NCBI GenBank assembly: GCA_011032825.1
Contig: JAADJZ010000002.1
Coordinates: 496,001-560,000, forward strand
Direction of reading: 5' to 3'
DNA length: 64,000 bases
Origin: Massariosphaeria phaeospora
Taxonomy: Eukaryota; Ascomycota; Dothideomycetes; Pleosporales
Positions 35,376 to 47,300 of the stretch are shown piece after piece. The notes beneath the pieces are model-generated. The model had not been told where the DNA came from. It saw nothing but the letters and a program-made list of their open reading frames with translations, and ran no database searches. The first letter of the stretch is position 1. Every line of letters begins with the position of its first letter. A program made the position numbers and the translations under genes.

Positions 35376-36525
35376 CTTTAAACCTGTTCTGGAGCTGTCG
35401 ATTAGGGCTTTTACAAGATAAGCCGAAGATCCCAAGTCTTAAAGAGAGGACCGCCCTGACCTGTTTGCGGCATCCCACGCCCTCCGCGAGGGTCTTACAG
35501 GCACACGACCAAGCCACGCCATCCGCATCCAACGCTGTAAAGGAGTTGTATGTGGAATGATGCACTTGTACAGCTGGCAGTGTGCAATTGGCGCCGCTAT
35601 TCCCTCAATTTTCCTCATTGGTCATGATAGCGGCTACCGTCAACCATTATAGTAAGCCGGGATGCGGTTGCAAGGATGAGTGATGTCATTGGCAATACCA
35701 AGGCGCCGAAGGCGGCGAGGGGAGTGTCGCATTGCGTGCATCTTTCCCCCGCGCTAAGCTGTTCCTTTTTTCTTGTTCGGGATGCGATGCTAAGAGCGGA
35801 CCTGATTTGGGAAGCCAAGCTTCTCAGTTCGTAGCAGAGCCGCGCAGGCCCATTTTGCAAGCGAGAGGCACAAAATGCAGAGCGGTGTCAGAGAAGCATC
35901 CAGAGAGGTGTTTAGTGTCTATTATGAGGTCCGCGGGCCAGCTGGAGATGCGGATGCGGAAGTGGGACGAAGAAGCCGTCCGGCCGCCTGTGCGATGTCG
36001 TAGCCTGGCATGACTGACGTGGCGTTATTAAAGAATCTCACGCGGGCGGTGAGATGGCCGGCGGCCGCGAAGGGGTCCAGTTGACTGTAAGCACTCTACC
36101 TGGCCCCAATCGCACAGTAGTTGTCATCTGAAGTTGTGAGGGACTGGAGTGAAGAGTGAGTGCAGTATTCGATTGCGTGTGGAAGTGTTCGATTCTCATG
36201 ACTAAGCTTTTCTCTAGTCTACTTTGGGGTTAGCGTCTTGGCACCGCCATCGGGAGATCGACCGCACCACATGCGTCCATCACCACCACCATCTTTCACG
36301 AACGTCACAGACACAGTTGTCAACTCTGGGCTTCTGATTAGATTTCATTATCTTAAAGGGTCGATCTATCTCTCCTACTTTCCCGAGTGCCTCTTAAAAG
36401 ATGCCGACAAATATGAATATACGGTGGTGGACCGCATTGGGTATCACAATTCCACAACTAAACTCCACCCTCATCTTAGACCAAGCTCCGCACGGCTTCG
36501 TTCCATTGAATGCCACATCTAGCAC
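35376..36525. other. Intergenic region
   Basis: 1.15 kb; 5' flank of the CxxC protein and 3' flank of the MFS gene. Only short frames without motifs. Confidence 0.5.
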
Positions 36526-38235
36526 TCATACTTGGTGAGCTTGCATGCGCTGCCTAGCAATTGCCGCCTTTTCCTTCTCAGCCTTCACTTTCTCAGCCCA
36601 TTTGCTACGGGCCCGGATTTGATGGCCCTTCCAATAGAAGACGTATACCGGAATGCAGACCATTAAGGCGACAGCGAATAGCAACAAGGTTACTTTCTTG
36701 ATCCCAAGCGTGTCGTACATAGGCTTTGTGTATAAGGCGCACAAGCCGGCAAGGAGATCTCGAGCGAAACCATTACCGCCGGTAGCAGATGCAGCGTACT
36801 TTTCACCGTATGCCGCAACCATATAGTCGATGGTCGCAAAGTAGATGGCCCAGTTCGCAGCGCCGATGAAAACTCCGAAGATCATAGGGGCGATCCAGGG
36901 AAGCGGAGGGCCACTAGACACGAAAGCTGAACCCAGAATGCCAATGGGCAGGCACGGAACGATGAAGAGCAACCACCACAGACGGCTTTCTGGGGTGAGG
37001 CTCGTGTCACCGTCGCGCCGCCTCCGGTTATGCCGCTTGATGACCGGGAAGTATGAGAAGTATGCCGCAACATATCCGATGAGCAAAGGAATCATGGCCA
37101 TGCTGAAACCGGTGGGCGTGAAATTCCACTGTTTGTAGACAAAGCCGTAAGACTCGAGGAAGCTGAAGATGAGCGCATCCGCAAAACCGCTCAACAACGA
37201 CAGGAAGAGAACGATGGGCTCAAAGAACAGCATGTGGTAAGGCCGCCACATTAGCTTCACGAACTCTTTCAAAGCGAAGCGCTCGCGGAATGGCTTGACC
37301 TCGTTGGGCCCGTAGATGTTGCAATTGGGATTCCGCTTGCGTCTCTTCCGGGCATCATTACCGAGCATCACAGTCGAGCGTGTCTCCGGAACCGTGAAGA
37401 AATGAATAGTCTGCACGATAACACCGAAGATGATCTGGATGTAGAAGTTCCATCGCCAAGGGAGGAATTCCTCAATAGGACCGCCAGCGACACCGCCTAA
37501 GAGTGCCCCCAAGCCTAATATTCGTTAGCTTACGAGCCAGCATGCCGAGTTCGAGCACCACTCACAAGACCATAAAGACACCCACAACACAGAGTATTGT
37601 TGGTCCTCGGCATCGTACATGTCGGCTACCATACCCAGGGTCACGGATCCACCAGCCGAGCAGAATCCAATCAACACACGGCCAGCGATGACCATGGACC
37701 AGCTTGTGCTCAGAGCGGGCAGGAGCTGGAAGATGTTGACGAGGCCGAGGGACAACTGCATGATTCTCCATCGCCCTAATTCTTCCGACCACTATGGTGC
37801 TGATTAGTACGATTTGACAAGACGACAGCTGTGAAGAGAAGTGGAGACGAAACGTACCGGAGCCCACAATTCGCACGCAAAAGCATACGTAACCAACATG
37901 CCCACCATGCCCATCCGCGCACCAGTGAGGTGGTTTGAACCCAAGTGATACTCCTCATTTAGGTGCCCAACCGCACTTGAGTAGACGGCGGCATTGTAGT
38001 TCATCGTGGTCTGGCACAACGCAACCACGGTGAGAATCCACCATTTCTTCTTCGACGAGAACGCTTTCGCAGTCCTGTTCCAGTTCTCCTCCTCCCTGAG
38101 GACTATCTTCCCACTTGGTGCGGGAGCAGGAGCATCGCGGGTTTCAACCCAGGAAAGTTGTTGTTGGAAGGGATCTTTCTCCCCGGCAGCGCTGCTGATG
38201 GCGCTTTGCTTGCGCGATTCTGATGATTGCTCCAT
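36526..38235 (-). CDS. MFS transporter, drug:H+ antiporter-like (DHA1 type)
   Basis: Three exons: 38235-37858, 37791-37566 and 37514-36526, introns 66 and 51 bp in phase, 530 residues. A hydrophilic N-terminus of about 65 residues is followed by the first helix (KKWWILTVVALCQTTMNYNA). The loop after helix 2 carries the family motif APWSEELGRWRIMQ, and helix 4 has AGRVLIGFCSAGGSVTLG. The central loop holds NDARKRRKRNPNCN and NEVKPFRERF. Helices 7-12 follow, with a Lys/Glu-rich cytosolic C-terminus. It is a plasma-membrane permease, proton-coupled by family; the substrate (polyamine, drug or metabolite) cannot be told. The ATG at 38235 is preferred over an upstream in-frame one because it starts a normal polar MFS N-terminus. 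No biosynthetic cluster surrounds it. Confidence 0.87.
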
Positions 38236-40134
38236 GTTGGGTAACGAGCTTGTGTGTTGACAGAACGGTCGACAAGGAAGGAGAAAGATGGGAGTCATAA
38301 GAGGAGGGGAACAGCAGGTACTTATGCCAGCTGAAGAGGCCACGGTTGTCATGAACGGTGCGATTCAAACCATTTCGTTAAACCATGGATTCGGAAATCC
38401 TCGCGGTTAGCGCCTTCTGGAGGACGGTCCAATGTTTTGAGCGTTCCCACAGCCACGACAGTTGCTCCTGCCACCCGCGCGTACTCACTGTGACATGTAA
38501 CTTTCTTCTTCTTCAAGACACATTCCTCGTCGCCCATACCTTCACGACATGAGAGCAACTTCAAGATGGAACAACTGCGATCTGCCTCCTTGGTACGCCC
38601 ATGATCCATGACGGCTTCTGTGCCGAACTCAAGCTTCAAACTCGGTATGCCTAGTCAAGCCAATATTAACGAACCACGCGACGATGCTTCTGAACCATCT
38701 CTGACGGCCTGTCTCCACATCCCCTCGCGGGGAAATCCATGCGTAGTTCTTCACCCGCTATCGCATAGCTAATCCCCATGATCCTATATGTAGCACTTAC
38801 CACCATCTAAACCACACGCTCGAATCTCCCAACACCGTATACCCCAATCCGCCAATACCCACAACCCTCATCTTCAAAACAGCCACATTACCCCTAAGCC
38901 GACATACTCAAACCACCTAATCGGCTCCGAAAAGCGCACGCCAAATAAGCACACCAAGCTTTGCGGAGATACCGCGCCACGGTTCCCCAGAGTCGCGGCT
39001 TAGCCGTCCTCCGCATTCCATGATTCATGGTTCCGAGACCGGGTCGGACGGCTTCGGATCGGCTTAGTTTCTGTTGATGCCCGGTTGAGCTCAACGGCGG
39101 GGTACCATCCATGAGTGGGTCTGGGGTGATGCGGAGAAGCGGGTGGAGCGGGCTTACTCCTTGGTAGGGTGTATGGTCTGTTTTGCGGCGCGGTTCCCCG
39201 CGGGAGATATCTAGATATGGCTGTGGTGGAGTCGAGTGAACATGCGCAGTGGTGCAGGTAGAGACTTTGTCAAAGGACTCATTTGAGAGCGCGGACGATT
39301 CGGCTTTACGTGGGACCGCAGAAGCGCACAGAGGATATTTGCGCTGATGGTCGTGTGATCAGTTACGCGATGGTTCAGAGTGGTTCTTCGGGGTGGGGTG
39401 GGGTGGGAATATTGGCACTAGGGCGTAGAAGTGTGCCAGTTTGACAATTGCGATTGTCGACGCTATGACAGGGCGACTGGAAAGACACAGTTGGAACGCA
39501 CGGAGCGGCGTTTAAGCCAGTCCGGTCGCGTCTCACCTTTTACGTATCTGCGCGCTAATTCGTTACCACAGAAAAGTGGACTCCTGGCAGAACGAGATGT
39601 CGCCTCTTCGGAGAAAACTTGTGAATACGCAAATGCCTCGATTGTGCTGGTAGAGAGCTACGGTTAGTAGTCTAGTCTCCCGGTGTGAGTGTCGTTGCCA
39701 ATGTAGATTTTGAACTTGCAATATTTGATGAACGCTAGTAGACGGTATTAATCATCTAATTGCAAGACATGGTGTATTTCATATTGCGGAACTTCGATTA
39801 GAGCGCAGACGGCCCTCCTTGCTATGTTGGAGAAGTGATAGAGGGACTGCTAGAAAGTCCTGGTCTGGCGGTACTGTACTTCAGCCCTTGGAGAGATCTC
39901 TTGCTATATACTTGCCGTTAGTGGTATGTCAATTGAATCAACGTCAACTCTCAAGGGATATCATGGTGGCAGTGTATTAGCAGGTTAGGACTAATATACT
40001 GATCCTTCCGTTGAAGGGTCTTCCTTCGCATCATCTGCCACATCATCTTTCGGATCTTCATTCTTGTGGCTACCACCAACTCCATATTCTCCGTCTCGAT
40101 CCGCTGTTGAGACGGACCGACTCCGCCTTCAAGA
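38236..40134. other. Intergenic region
   Basis: 1.9 kb with no credible gene. Short frames at 38349-38639 (minus) and 39431-39667 (plus) have no motif or splice support. No repeat family member seen. Confidence 0.5.
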
Positions 40135-41582
40135 CTACCTTGCACTTTTCCACCACGCCTCTTTTTGTTTGGACAACGCAATCGCTGTCTGCAGATCATC
40201 TTCATCTGTCCTGGGATCTCCACCCTCGGCCACGGCATCAGTAGAAGAGTTCCTGCTGGGCGCATACTCGGCCACAGCCTCAGTAGACGAGTCCCTGGGG
40301 GGCGTGTTCTCGGCCAAAGACATAGCTATCGCCAACTGCAAACCCTCGTCTTCCTGTGAAATTGGAGCGTCCAATACGTTGGTCGCTGGCGAACCACTTG
40401 GTTTGGGCGAATTGGCTCCCCGTGGGTTTGGATACTGGAGCCTTTTGCGCGGCACCGGTTTTCGTGGTTGCGTGAGAGAAGCGGACTTCTGCGACATGGC
40501 CTTTCGTAACATTGCAGTCTCTTTCTGTGCCTGTTCATCTTCTTCCAATAATCGTTGCTTTTCTATCGAGCTTTGACGACGCTTTTCTTCGTTCATCAAG
40601 CGTAGACGACGCTGTGTTTCTTCTATAAAGCTTTTACGACGATGATTACGACGATCCTTTTTATCCGATTCTTCTGTGATGAAATCACACATTTTTCGCT
40701 GGATTTCCTCTTGGAGGAGACCGTCCTGCATTGAAGTCAGCTTGGATAAACCCCCAAAGAGAACATATCAGGCTGTTTTATGGCAACCAGGATAGGAAGA
40801 TGGAATGTGAACCGGGCTTTGAGGTGTTCAGTAGGCAGTGCAATTTGGCATACCGCCGATAACACTTCGTCCCAAAACCCGTATTCTACGTCTTTCTTCA
40901 TAACCCATTTCCCCCAACTTGTGTCGTCAAGTTCTTTTAACCGTTCCGCCTCGGCTAGTTCTTCCCTAGTCAAATACTTTGCGAGTATAGTTTTGCAAAC
41001 ATCTGTTTCTCGTTTGAGTAATCGTTCAATCCCGTCCAGCTGAATCCTCTGGGCCTCGGTGCGTATTTGTTCAGGAATTTCCAGATTTTGCGGGCGTTCC
41101 TCGATGATCAGAGTGCCTTGTTCACCTGAGAACCGGAAACGACCCCCGAGAGGCAGCGGGAACCATGTGGGACTTGGAGACGGGCTTTGTCTTCTCGATC
41201 GCTTTGACGGAGGCGGCGTCGGGGGCACGATTCGAATGCGTGGTACGAGGGTCCTAGGTCTAATCTTGCGCCGTGATCCGGGATCGACTGAGCGCTCTTT
41301 GGTCCTACCCCGTACGGGTGGGGTATCTTTCTTAGTTTGTGGTTGTGTAGAGTGTATCGGTGCTATCGCTTCATCAACTCGTGGGAGCGTAATGCTTCGT
41401 CCGGGTGGAGTATCCGGCCGTGGTAGAGATCTAAAGTCCCAGGCATACAGATCGGCATTCCCAGCAGTGGGACTCGGCGGCGGAATTGAAGGTTCGGCTG
41501 GAGAAGCTGGCGTGGCGTCTGCATCTGGCGTCGGAGTAGCTGCGCGTTGGTCCTCAACAGGCCCTACATGCTCGTCTGTCAT
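40135..41582 (-). CDS. UIM-containing disordered protein, unknown function
   Basis: Two exons: 41582-40788 and 40725-40135, 461 residues, joined across a 62 bp intron (GTTGCC...CAG, branch GCTGAC). The donor is weak but is the only one I found that keeps the frame. The N-terminal 170 residues are Pro/Thr/Arg-rich and disordered. A folded-looking middle (about 175-265) has WFPLPLGGRFRF, then LTREELAEAERL and WGKWVMKKDVEYGFWDEVLS. After the intron comes a long charged coiled coil (266-340) and two ubiquitin-interacting motifs: EDEGLQLAIAMSLAE (390-404) and EDDLQTAIALSKQ (440-452), with the expected acidic patch, Ala and Ser. Between them a SSTEAVAE/SSTDAVAE repeat occurs. It probably binds ubiquitin. 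It is the last gene before the AT-rich block. Confidence 0.62.
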
Positions 41583-42309
41583 AGCGAAGGCGATCGCCCA
41601 AGGGCGTAGTAACGAACAGCAAGTAAAATGTGAGGCCTGTAATGATAATAGATTACCAATGCGTCCTGTTGATGGGAGAGTAAGTGAGATGTACTGTAGT
41701 GATCCTGGGTTCAGCTCGCGAAGAGGTGGGTGATGGAAGTAGCTGCCATGCAACGTTCACACGATATTCGGTCGCGGCTCCCTTGGTCAGCCCGCCAGGT
41801 ACAGAGTCTTCGCTTCTTGGACGCATAGGGCCTGCACGACCTGGTGCTCAAGATAACATGTTGCAGCTGGGTTCAGTAAAGTTATACGGAGCACTGCCGC
41901 TACAATAGCCAGCTTCGACTTCTCCCTGTCGCTGAGCAGCCCCATCCGAGGCATTAGCTGCATAGTGTGCTGAACACATTACGGGTTTGCAACGGTAATA
42001 TTAGCCGCCCTCATCAGTGGGAGAGTCTCGAGACTGTCTGATGCATCGAGAGAGCGCAAAATCGGCAGTGAACTGTTGCTCGAAAACAAGAAAACGAGCG
42101 GACCAACGGAGAGGCGACGAGAATGGCAAGGCGTCGCACAGCAGAGCGGCTTCACAGGCCGTGTGGGGTGAGAGATGAGTGCCACTTCTGCTCATTGTCT
42201 GCTTGGTGGTGCCCAGGTGGTGTGGTGTGGCAGGAAGAGCGGGAGTTTACGTCATCCGCTACCGGTACAGTGCCCGTGCGCGCGATGAGCCAGTACAACC
42301 AATAAGCTA
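41583..42309. other. Promoter side of UIM gene and boundary with AT-rich block
   Basis: 727 bp of normal base composition without a gene. The composition changes sharply at about 42,305-42,310. Confidence 0.55.
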
Positions 42310-42517
42310 CTCTAACTAAAATTAGCACCCGCAAAAACGAGGCTGTAGAGCTACATATTAATTTAACTATTATAAAATTCTTTAGTATAGTACTATATAA
42401 AAGCTTGCGTATTTTTTGTACTATTTAAATTTTTGTAGTACTTTAATTTAGCGGCTTTGCATAGTAGTTTTGAGTAGAAGCTTTAGTAGCAAAAATGCAG
42501 CATTAACACTACTTGTA

Positions 42518-44383
42518 ACGTACTTTACGAGTTCGTGCATTACACAAGCTTGTGCATTACTTTTGCTAAGCTTCTACTAAACTCTACTTTCTACGTAATA
42601 CTTTAACAACAATACTAAATAGAACTTTCTAAAAAACGTTAGATACAGCTTGCTTTTTAAGCTTTTAAGCAAAATGCAACACTTTTTTAGCAACGCGCTG
42701 CAGCTATCTACAACGTTAATTAATTAACACTAAGCTACTAACGCGTAGAATAGACTTTACAAGTAAATTACTAGCTTAAATTAAAAAATCTAACAAAAAC
42801 TAAAGAAAGCGTAGTTGTTAAGTATATACTTAAGTTTATATTGCGTAGATTTTTTTTTAAACTCGCAGCTATAGCTAATATAGCTAATTTTTTGCGCGCA
42901 AAGCGCAACTTAAGCTAGGTTAGCTTAAACTAGCTTAGTACGTAGGTTATGCACTGCTTTAAGTTTACAATAAAGTTTAATCGCAAGTACAACTACAAAA
43001 AAGCGCTTTACAAAATTTTTAAAATTATTTAAAACTAGTTTCGCCTAGTAGCTAATATAAAAGCTAAGTATAGTATCTAGAATATAAATACGTACAACTT
43101 TAACAAAACAAGCTTTATAATAGGCTAGATATTAACTAAAGCAGTTGTTACTACTTTAGAAAAACAAGAACGGCTAAAGGCAATATAGCAAAGTAATAAA
43201 AAGTAAACAACAGTTATCTAAAGCATCAACGCAATAAAGTAAGCTATTTTACTTTTTATTATTTTTAAAAGCTACTATTACTTTTTTGCCTAGTACAAAA
43301 AAAAGAATTTGCTTTAAAACTAGGTTATTGCAGTTTTTAAGAAAAGCTAAACAACAAATAAACTTAAGCTGTAGTAGTTAAAGCACTTTAATAAGTATAC
43401 AAAAATAAAAGTAGTTAGCAGCTACTAACTACTCGCAATTAATAGCTATAAAAGCTACAACTCGCTTAAATTCTAGCAATACTACAAAAAAAACAAGATT
43501 ATTACTATTTGCATGCTTTTGCACTTATCGCACTTTTTACAGCTTTTTAATATAGATTGTTTTGCTTTTTTAAAAAAAGCGTACAAGCGTTAAGCTAAAA
43601 AGTTTATACGCAACTAAATTACTTACATTACAAAACTTAAGTTTCTACTATGCTTTATACGCGCTTATAATGCTGCAATTACTTTTAGTAATATTTAAAA
43701 AAAGTTTTAAAGTGCTAGATTAGTTTTATTTAATCTAGAACAAGTTATAATAGCTTTTAACGTTTAGTTGCGTACTCTATTACTACTACTACTTATTAAC
43801 AACAAGCTCTAATAGTTGCAAACTTTAAGCAATACTTTTAAACTAAAGTTGCAATTAACGCTTGTAAAGGCAAGAATTTAAAAATATGTAAATAGCTTAC
43901 CAACGTCTATAGTAAAAGCCTTTAAAAAAGTTTTAAAAAAGCAGCAGTTATCGCGCACAAGCTAGTGTTAGCGCAAAAAAAAAAATCGCAAAGCTTTAAG
44001 TAGCAAATAAAGCTGCTACGCAGCGTAGAACGCATAAAAAAAAGCGAGTTTAAGCAAAGAAAACTTTAATAGTTAAAAATAAAGCTCGTTTAGCTGCTTT
44101 TTAGAACTTTAAAGCGCGTAGTAATAAAAAAAAACTAAAAACGCAAGTGCGCGCTAAAGAAAGTAAGCTAAATTAAAAGCGCTGCAAGCAATGCAATTAA
44201 ACTAGGCATAACGCGCGTACGTGTAAGCAAGTAGTAAAAGTAAACTCTAAATAATATTTTATATTGTATTATACTATACAAGGCTAAAGTAAGCTATTTT
44301 GTACTAAAATAAAAGTAGTTTTGGTAAGAGCTTAGCAAAAGTGTTTTGCTAACTCGTGTAGCCCGTTAACTCGTTAGGTACGT
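42518..44383 (+). mobile_element. Fot1/pogo-like DNA transposon, copy A (RIP-degraded)
   Basis: 1866 bp flanked by TA on both sides (42516-42517 and 44384-44385), with inverted ends starting ACGTACTTTACGAG and ending in ACGT. Length, TA target and coding content fit the Fot1 branch of the Tc1/mariner-pogo group. Translation of the plus strand near 43510-43593 gives CMLLHLSHFLQ...FAFLKKAYKR, a mutated form of the transposase segment after the second catalytic Asp, followed by ITYITKL and a Lys/Arg-rich C-terminus. Many stop codons make it inactive. It is present again in inverted orientation as copy B. It sits next to the truncated end of the minus-strand gypsy element. Confidence 0.85.
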
Positions 44384-44385
44384 TA

Positions 44386-47300
44386 ATTAATTTACAATTA
44401 CCAAAATCAAGTTGCATAGCCGTGCTAATTTAGGTTTTAATAATTTTAAAAGCTTTACTATAAAGTTTATTGTAACGCTAATCTATAAGCGTGCAAGTAG
44501 TTTTAGCAATTAAAGTAGTTCGTAAAGCTTATGTCTTTTAAGTTTGTTTTTCAAATAATTTAAATAGTTGCTTATTGCTTTATAAACTATGTTTTGTACG
44601 TAAAACATTAAGTACTCGTTTAAAATTTATTAAACTATTTTGTTAATTCTTAAGTGTTTATATGCTTGTAAAATATGTAATTTCTAAATAAGTTGTATAG
44701 CTTAAATATTGTTTGTAACTATTTATTTTTGCTAGTTGTTTTTACTTTATTTTTAGTGCATTTTTTTTAATGCTTGTAACTCTAGCTATTTTAGCTAATT
44801 GTAGTTGGTTGTATTTAAGAGTTTTGTTTAAGTTTCGTTGTAATACTAACTTATGCGTAACTAGTTTGTTAGTTTCTATAAAATCTAATTTTTAACTAAG
44901 CGCGTTTGTAGCTTTATTATTAGTTTCTTTGCAATAGTAAATCTTAATGTCGTAATCTACTATAAATTCAGCTTATTTAACTTAATGTTTATTTAATTTC
45001 TTAGTAGTAGTAGAGCTAGTAAAGTTTTAGTAGTTTAAGTACATTTGTACTTAATGCTTTGCTTTTTTTAGCTGCGCTTTTTATTGTTTAAAAGCGTTTA
45101 TTATTGCTAATAGCTTTTTGTTATAAACGTTGTAACGTACTTTATAAATTCGCCAAACACATAAGTTCGCCGAACACTTGTTTTTACTAAAGAAAATTAA
45201 TAATCTAAAGCTTAATAACTTTAGATCTACATTATAGAATTCTCTAAAAATTTCACTACCAAGTTGCATCTATATAAACTTTAAGATTCTAAGGTTACTA
45301 AGCTCTAGTCTTAGTATTTAAAAAGCTATTAAAGAAAGCCTAAATTACAGGAATTATTTTAGCGTATTTTTTGTATCTCTAGAATTAGACTAGGTAGAGC
45401 TTAGTAATATTAGAATTGAAAAGTTAATGTATACAGAAATAACATATTAAATTTTTAGAAAATTCTATTAAGTAGATCTAGAGTTATTAAGCCTTAGATT
45501 ATTAATTTTCTTTAGTAAAAACAAGTATTCGGCGAACCTATGTGTCCGGCGAACTTATAAAGTACGTTAGTTAAGTTTTGCTTCTAAAAAAATTCTAAAA
45601 TAGTAAAATACTAGTTTTTATTTCTTATCGTTGCATTGCTATAAAAGTATCGCTTTTAATGCGTAGTCTAAAGCATTAGTTTTTACTTAAGTTTTTTTTT
45701 TAAGTTGTGCATTTATAGTATTAGTGCTGTAGTAAACTTTTTTCTAAGTTCTTAAAACGCTTGTTCTTGTACTTTTGTTTATTTGAATTTTTTATTTTTT
45801 TAGTAACTTCTAAGAGTAGTGTTGTAGTTTTAAAGCAGTTTTTAATAAACTTTTAATAAAAGTTAGCAAATTTTAAGAAAAAATACATATTTTTTACTAT
45901 TTTAAAAGATAGCTACTTTTGTATAGTCTAGATTTGTTTAAGTTTATAGCTACACTTTCTTTTAAAGTAATAAATCTTAGATAGCTAGTTTTTGTAACGT
46001 AGAATTTATACTTTTTTAAGTAAAATAGTAGCTAGTACTGCTTTATTTTTTGTAGCACTTTTTTAACATGTTTTTAATGTTTTTTAAACGTTTTTTTAAA
46101 GTATATTAATACGTTGTTTAAGTACGCTATAACAAAAATATTTAAGTATTTGTATAGTGCTTTGTTAATTAGAGCCTAAAACGTAGCTAGAGTATTAGTT
46201 AATTTAAATAGCATAACCTAGTACTTATAAAGTTTATATCTAGTTTTAAAAGCTATTAACTATTCGTGCTTTTTTGCAATTCTAATACAATAGTATTCGT
46301 TTAATTTATTTTACTTTTTAAAGTTAATTTATAAGCTTTTGAATAAGCGGTAGTAGGTATTAGTTTTTCTATATAACGTTGTTAAGCTGTTAGTAGTTTA
46401 CGCATAGTTTCAATTCTTTGTTTTTTTTTAGTACAAACAATATTAGCGAAGCTATTAAGCTTTTGCTTAGTTGTATATATTCGCGCTAGATATTTCTTTA
46501 AATATATTTCTTTAATTCTTTTTGCTAGTTGTAAGTTAGAGAATACATTAGTTTTAGTCGTAGTTTTGTTCTTTTTTTTAGAATAATCTTGTAATTCTAT
46601 TTTTAGTAGTTTGCTAAGTTGTGCTTTTTGTTTTTTTTAAAAAAACTTCTAAACTCTGTTTAGTATTTAGTAGAAAAGTTTTTAAACTTTTATTTTTATT
46701 TTTTAAAAAAGTTAGATTGCAGTTTGTTTATTTTTAGAAGCGCAACTTGTTGTATCTATATAATGCTTACTTGCTAAGAGTTTTTTTAACAAATTCTTGT
46801 AATTTTGTAAAGTAAAATTTAACTAATTCTTTTGTTCTTAAGTAAGCTTTGAATTGTTAATTTGTTTTGTTGTACTACAGCGACTTTCTTTTTAAACCGT
46901 TAGCTACGTATTGTTTCGTTTTTTTAATTAATATTAAAGTTGTGTTTTTGTAGCTAGTTGTATTTAATATACATATTAAAACTTTTAAAGTTTATAATAT
47001 TAATACACTATTAGTGCTTAATACTCGCAACTTTTAATTTAACTTTTAAAGTTTTTAAGTTAATTAAACTATTTTTATATTTTAGTAGTTGTCCGTTAGC
47101 TAACACTATTTGTATTAGTTAATTTTTAACTTAGTAAAGTATTCTATTTCTTTTTACTTACTTTAAAGAAACTAATGTTTAAGCAGCTTTGCTATTAAGT
47201 AGTGCAATAAGCTTTTAGCTTGCAACTTTGGCTTTTACTTTTATATAGTTTTATTTTAGTTGTGTTTTTTGTACGCTTTGTATAGTTGTGCTAAAAGTAC

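Noticed and set aside
30890..38235. A secondary-metabolite cluster (aminotransferase plus MFS transporter).
   Set aside because: No synthase, oxidase or pathway regulator lies between them; neighbours are unrelated and spaced by long intergenic regions.
45081..45269. 62-codon minus-strand frame as a small gene.
   Set aside because: Runs from the MITE's inverted repeat into the gypsy RNase H remnant; a junction artefact.
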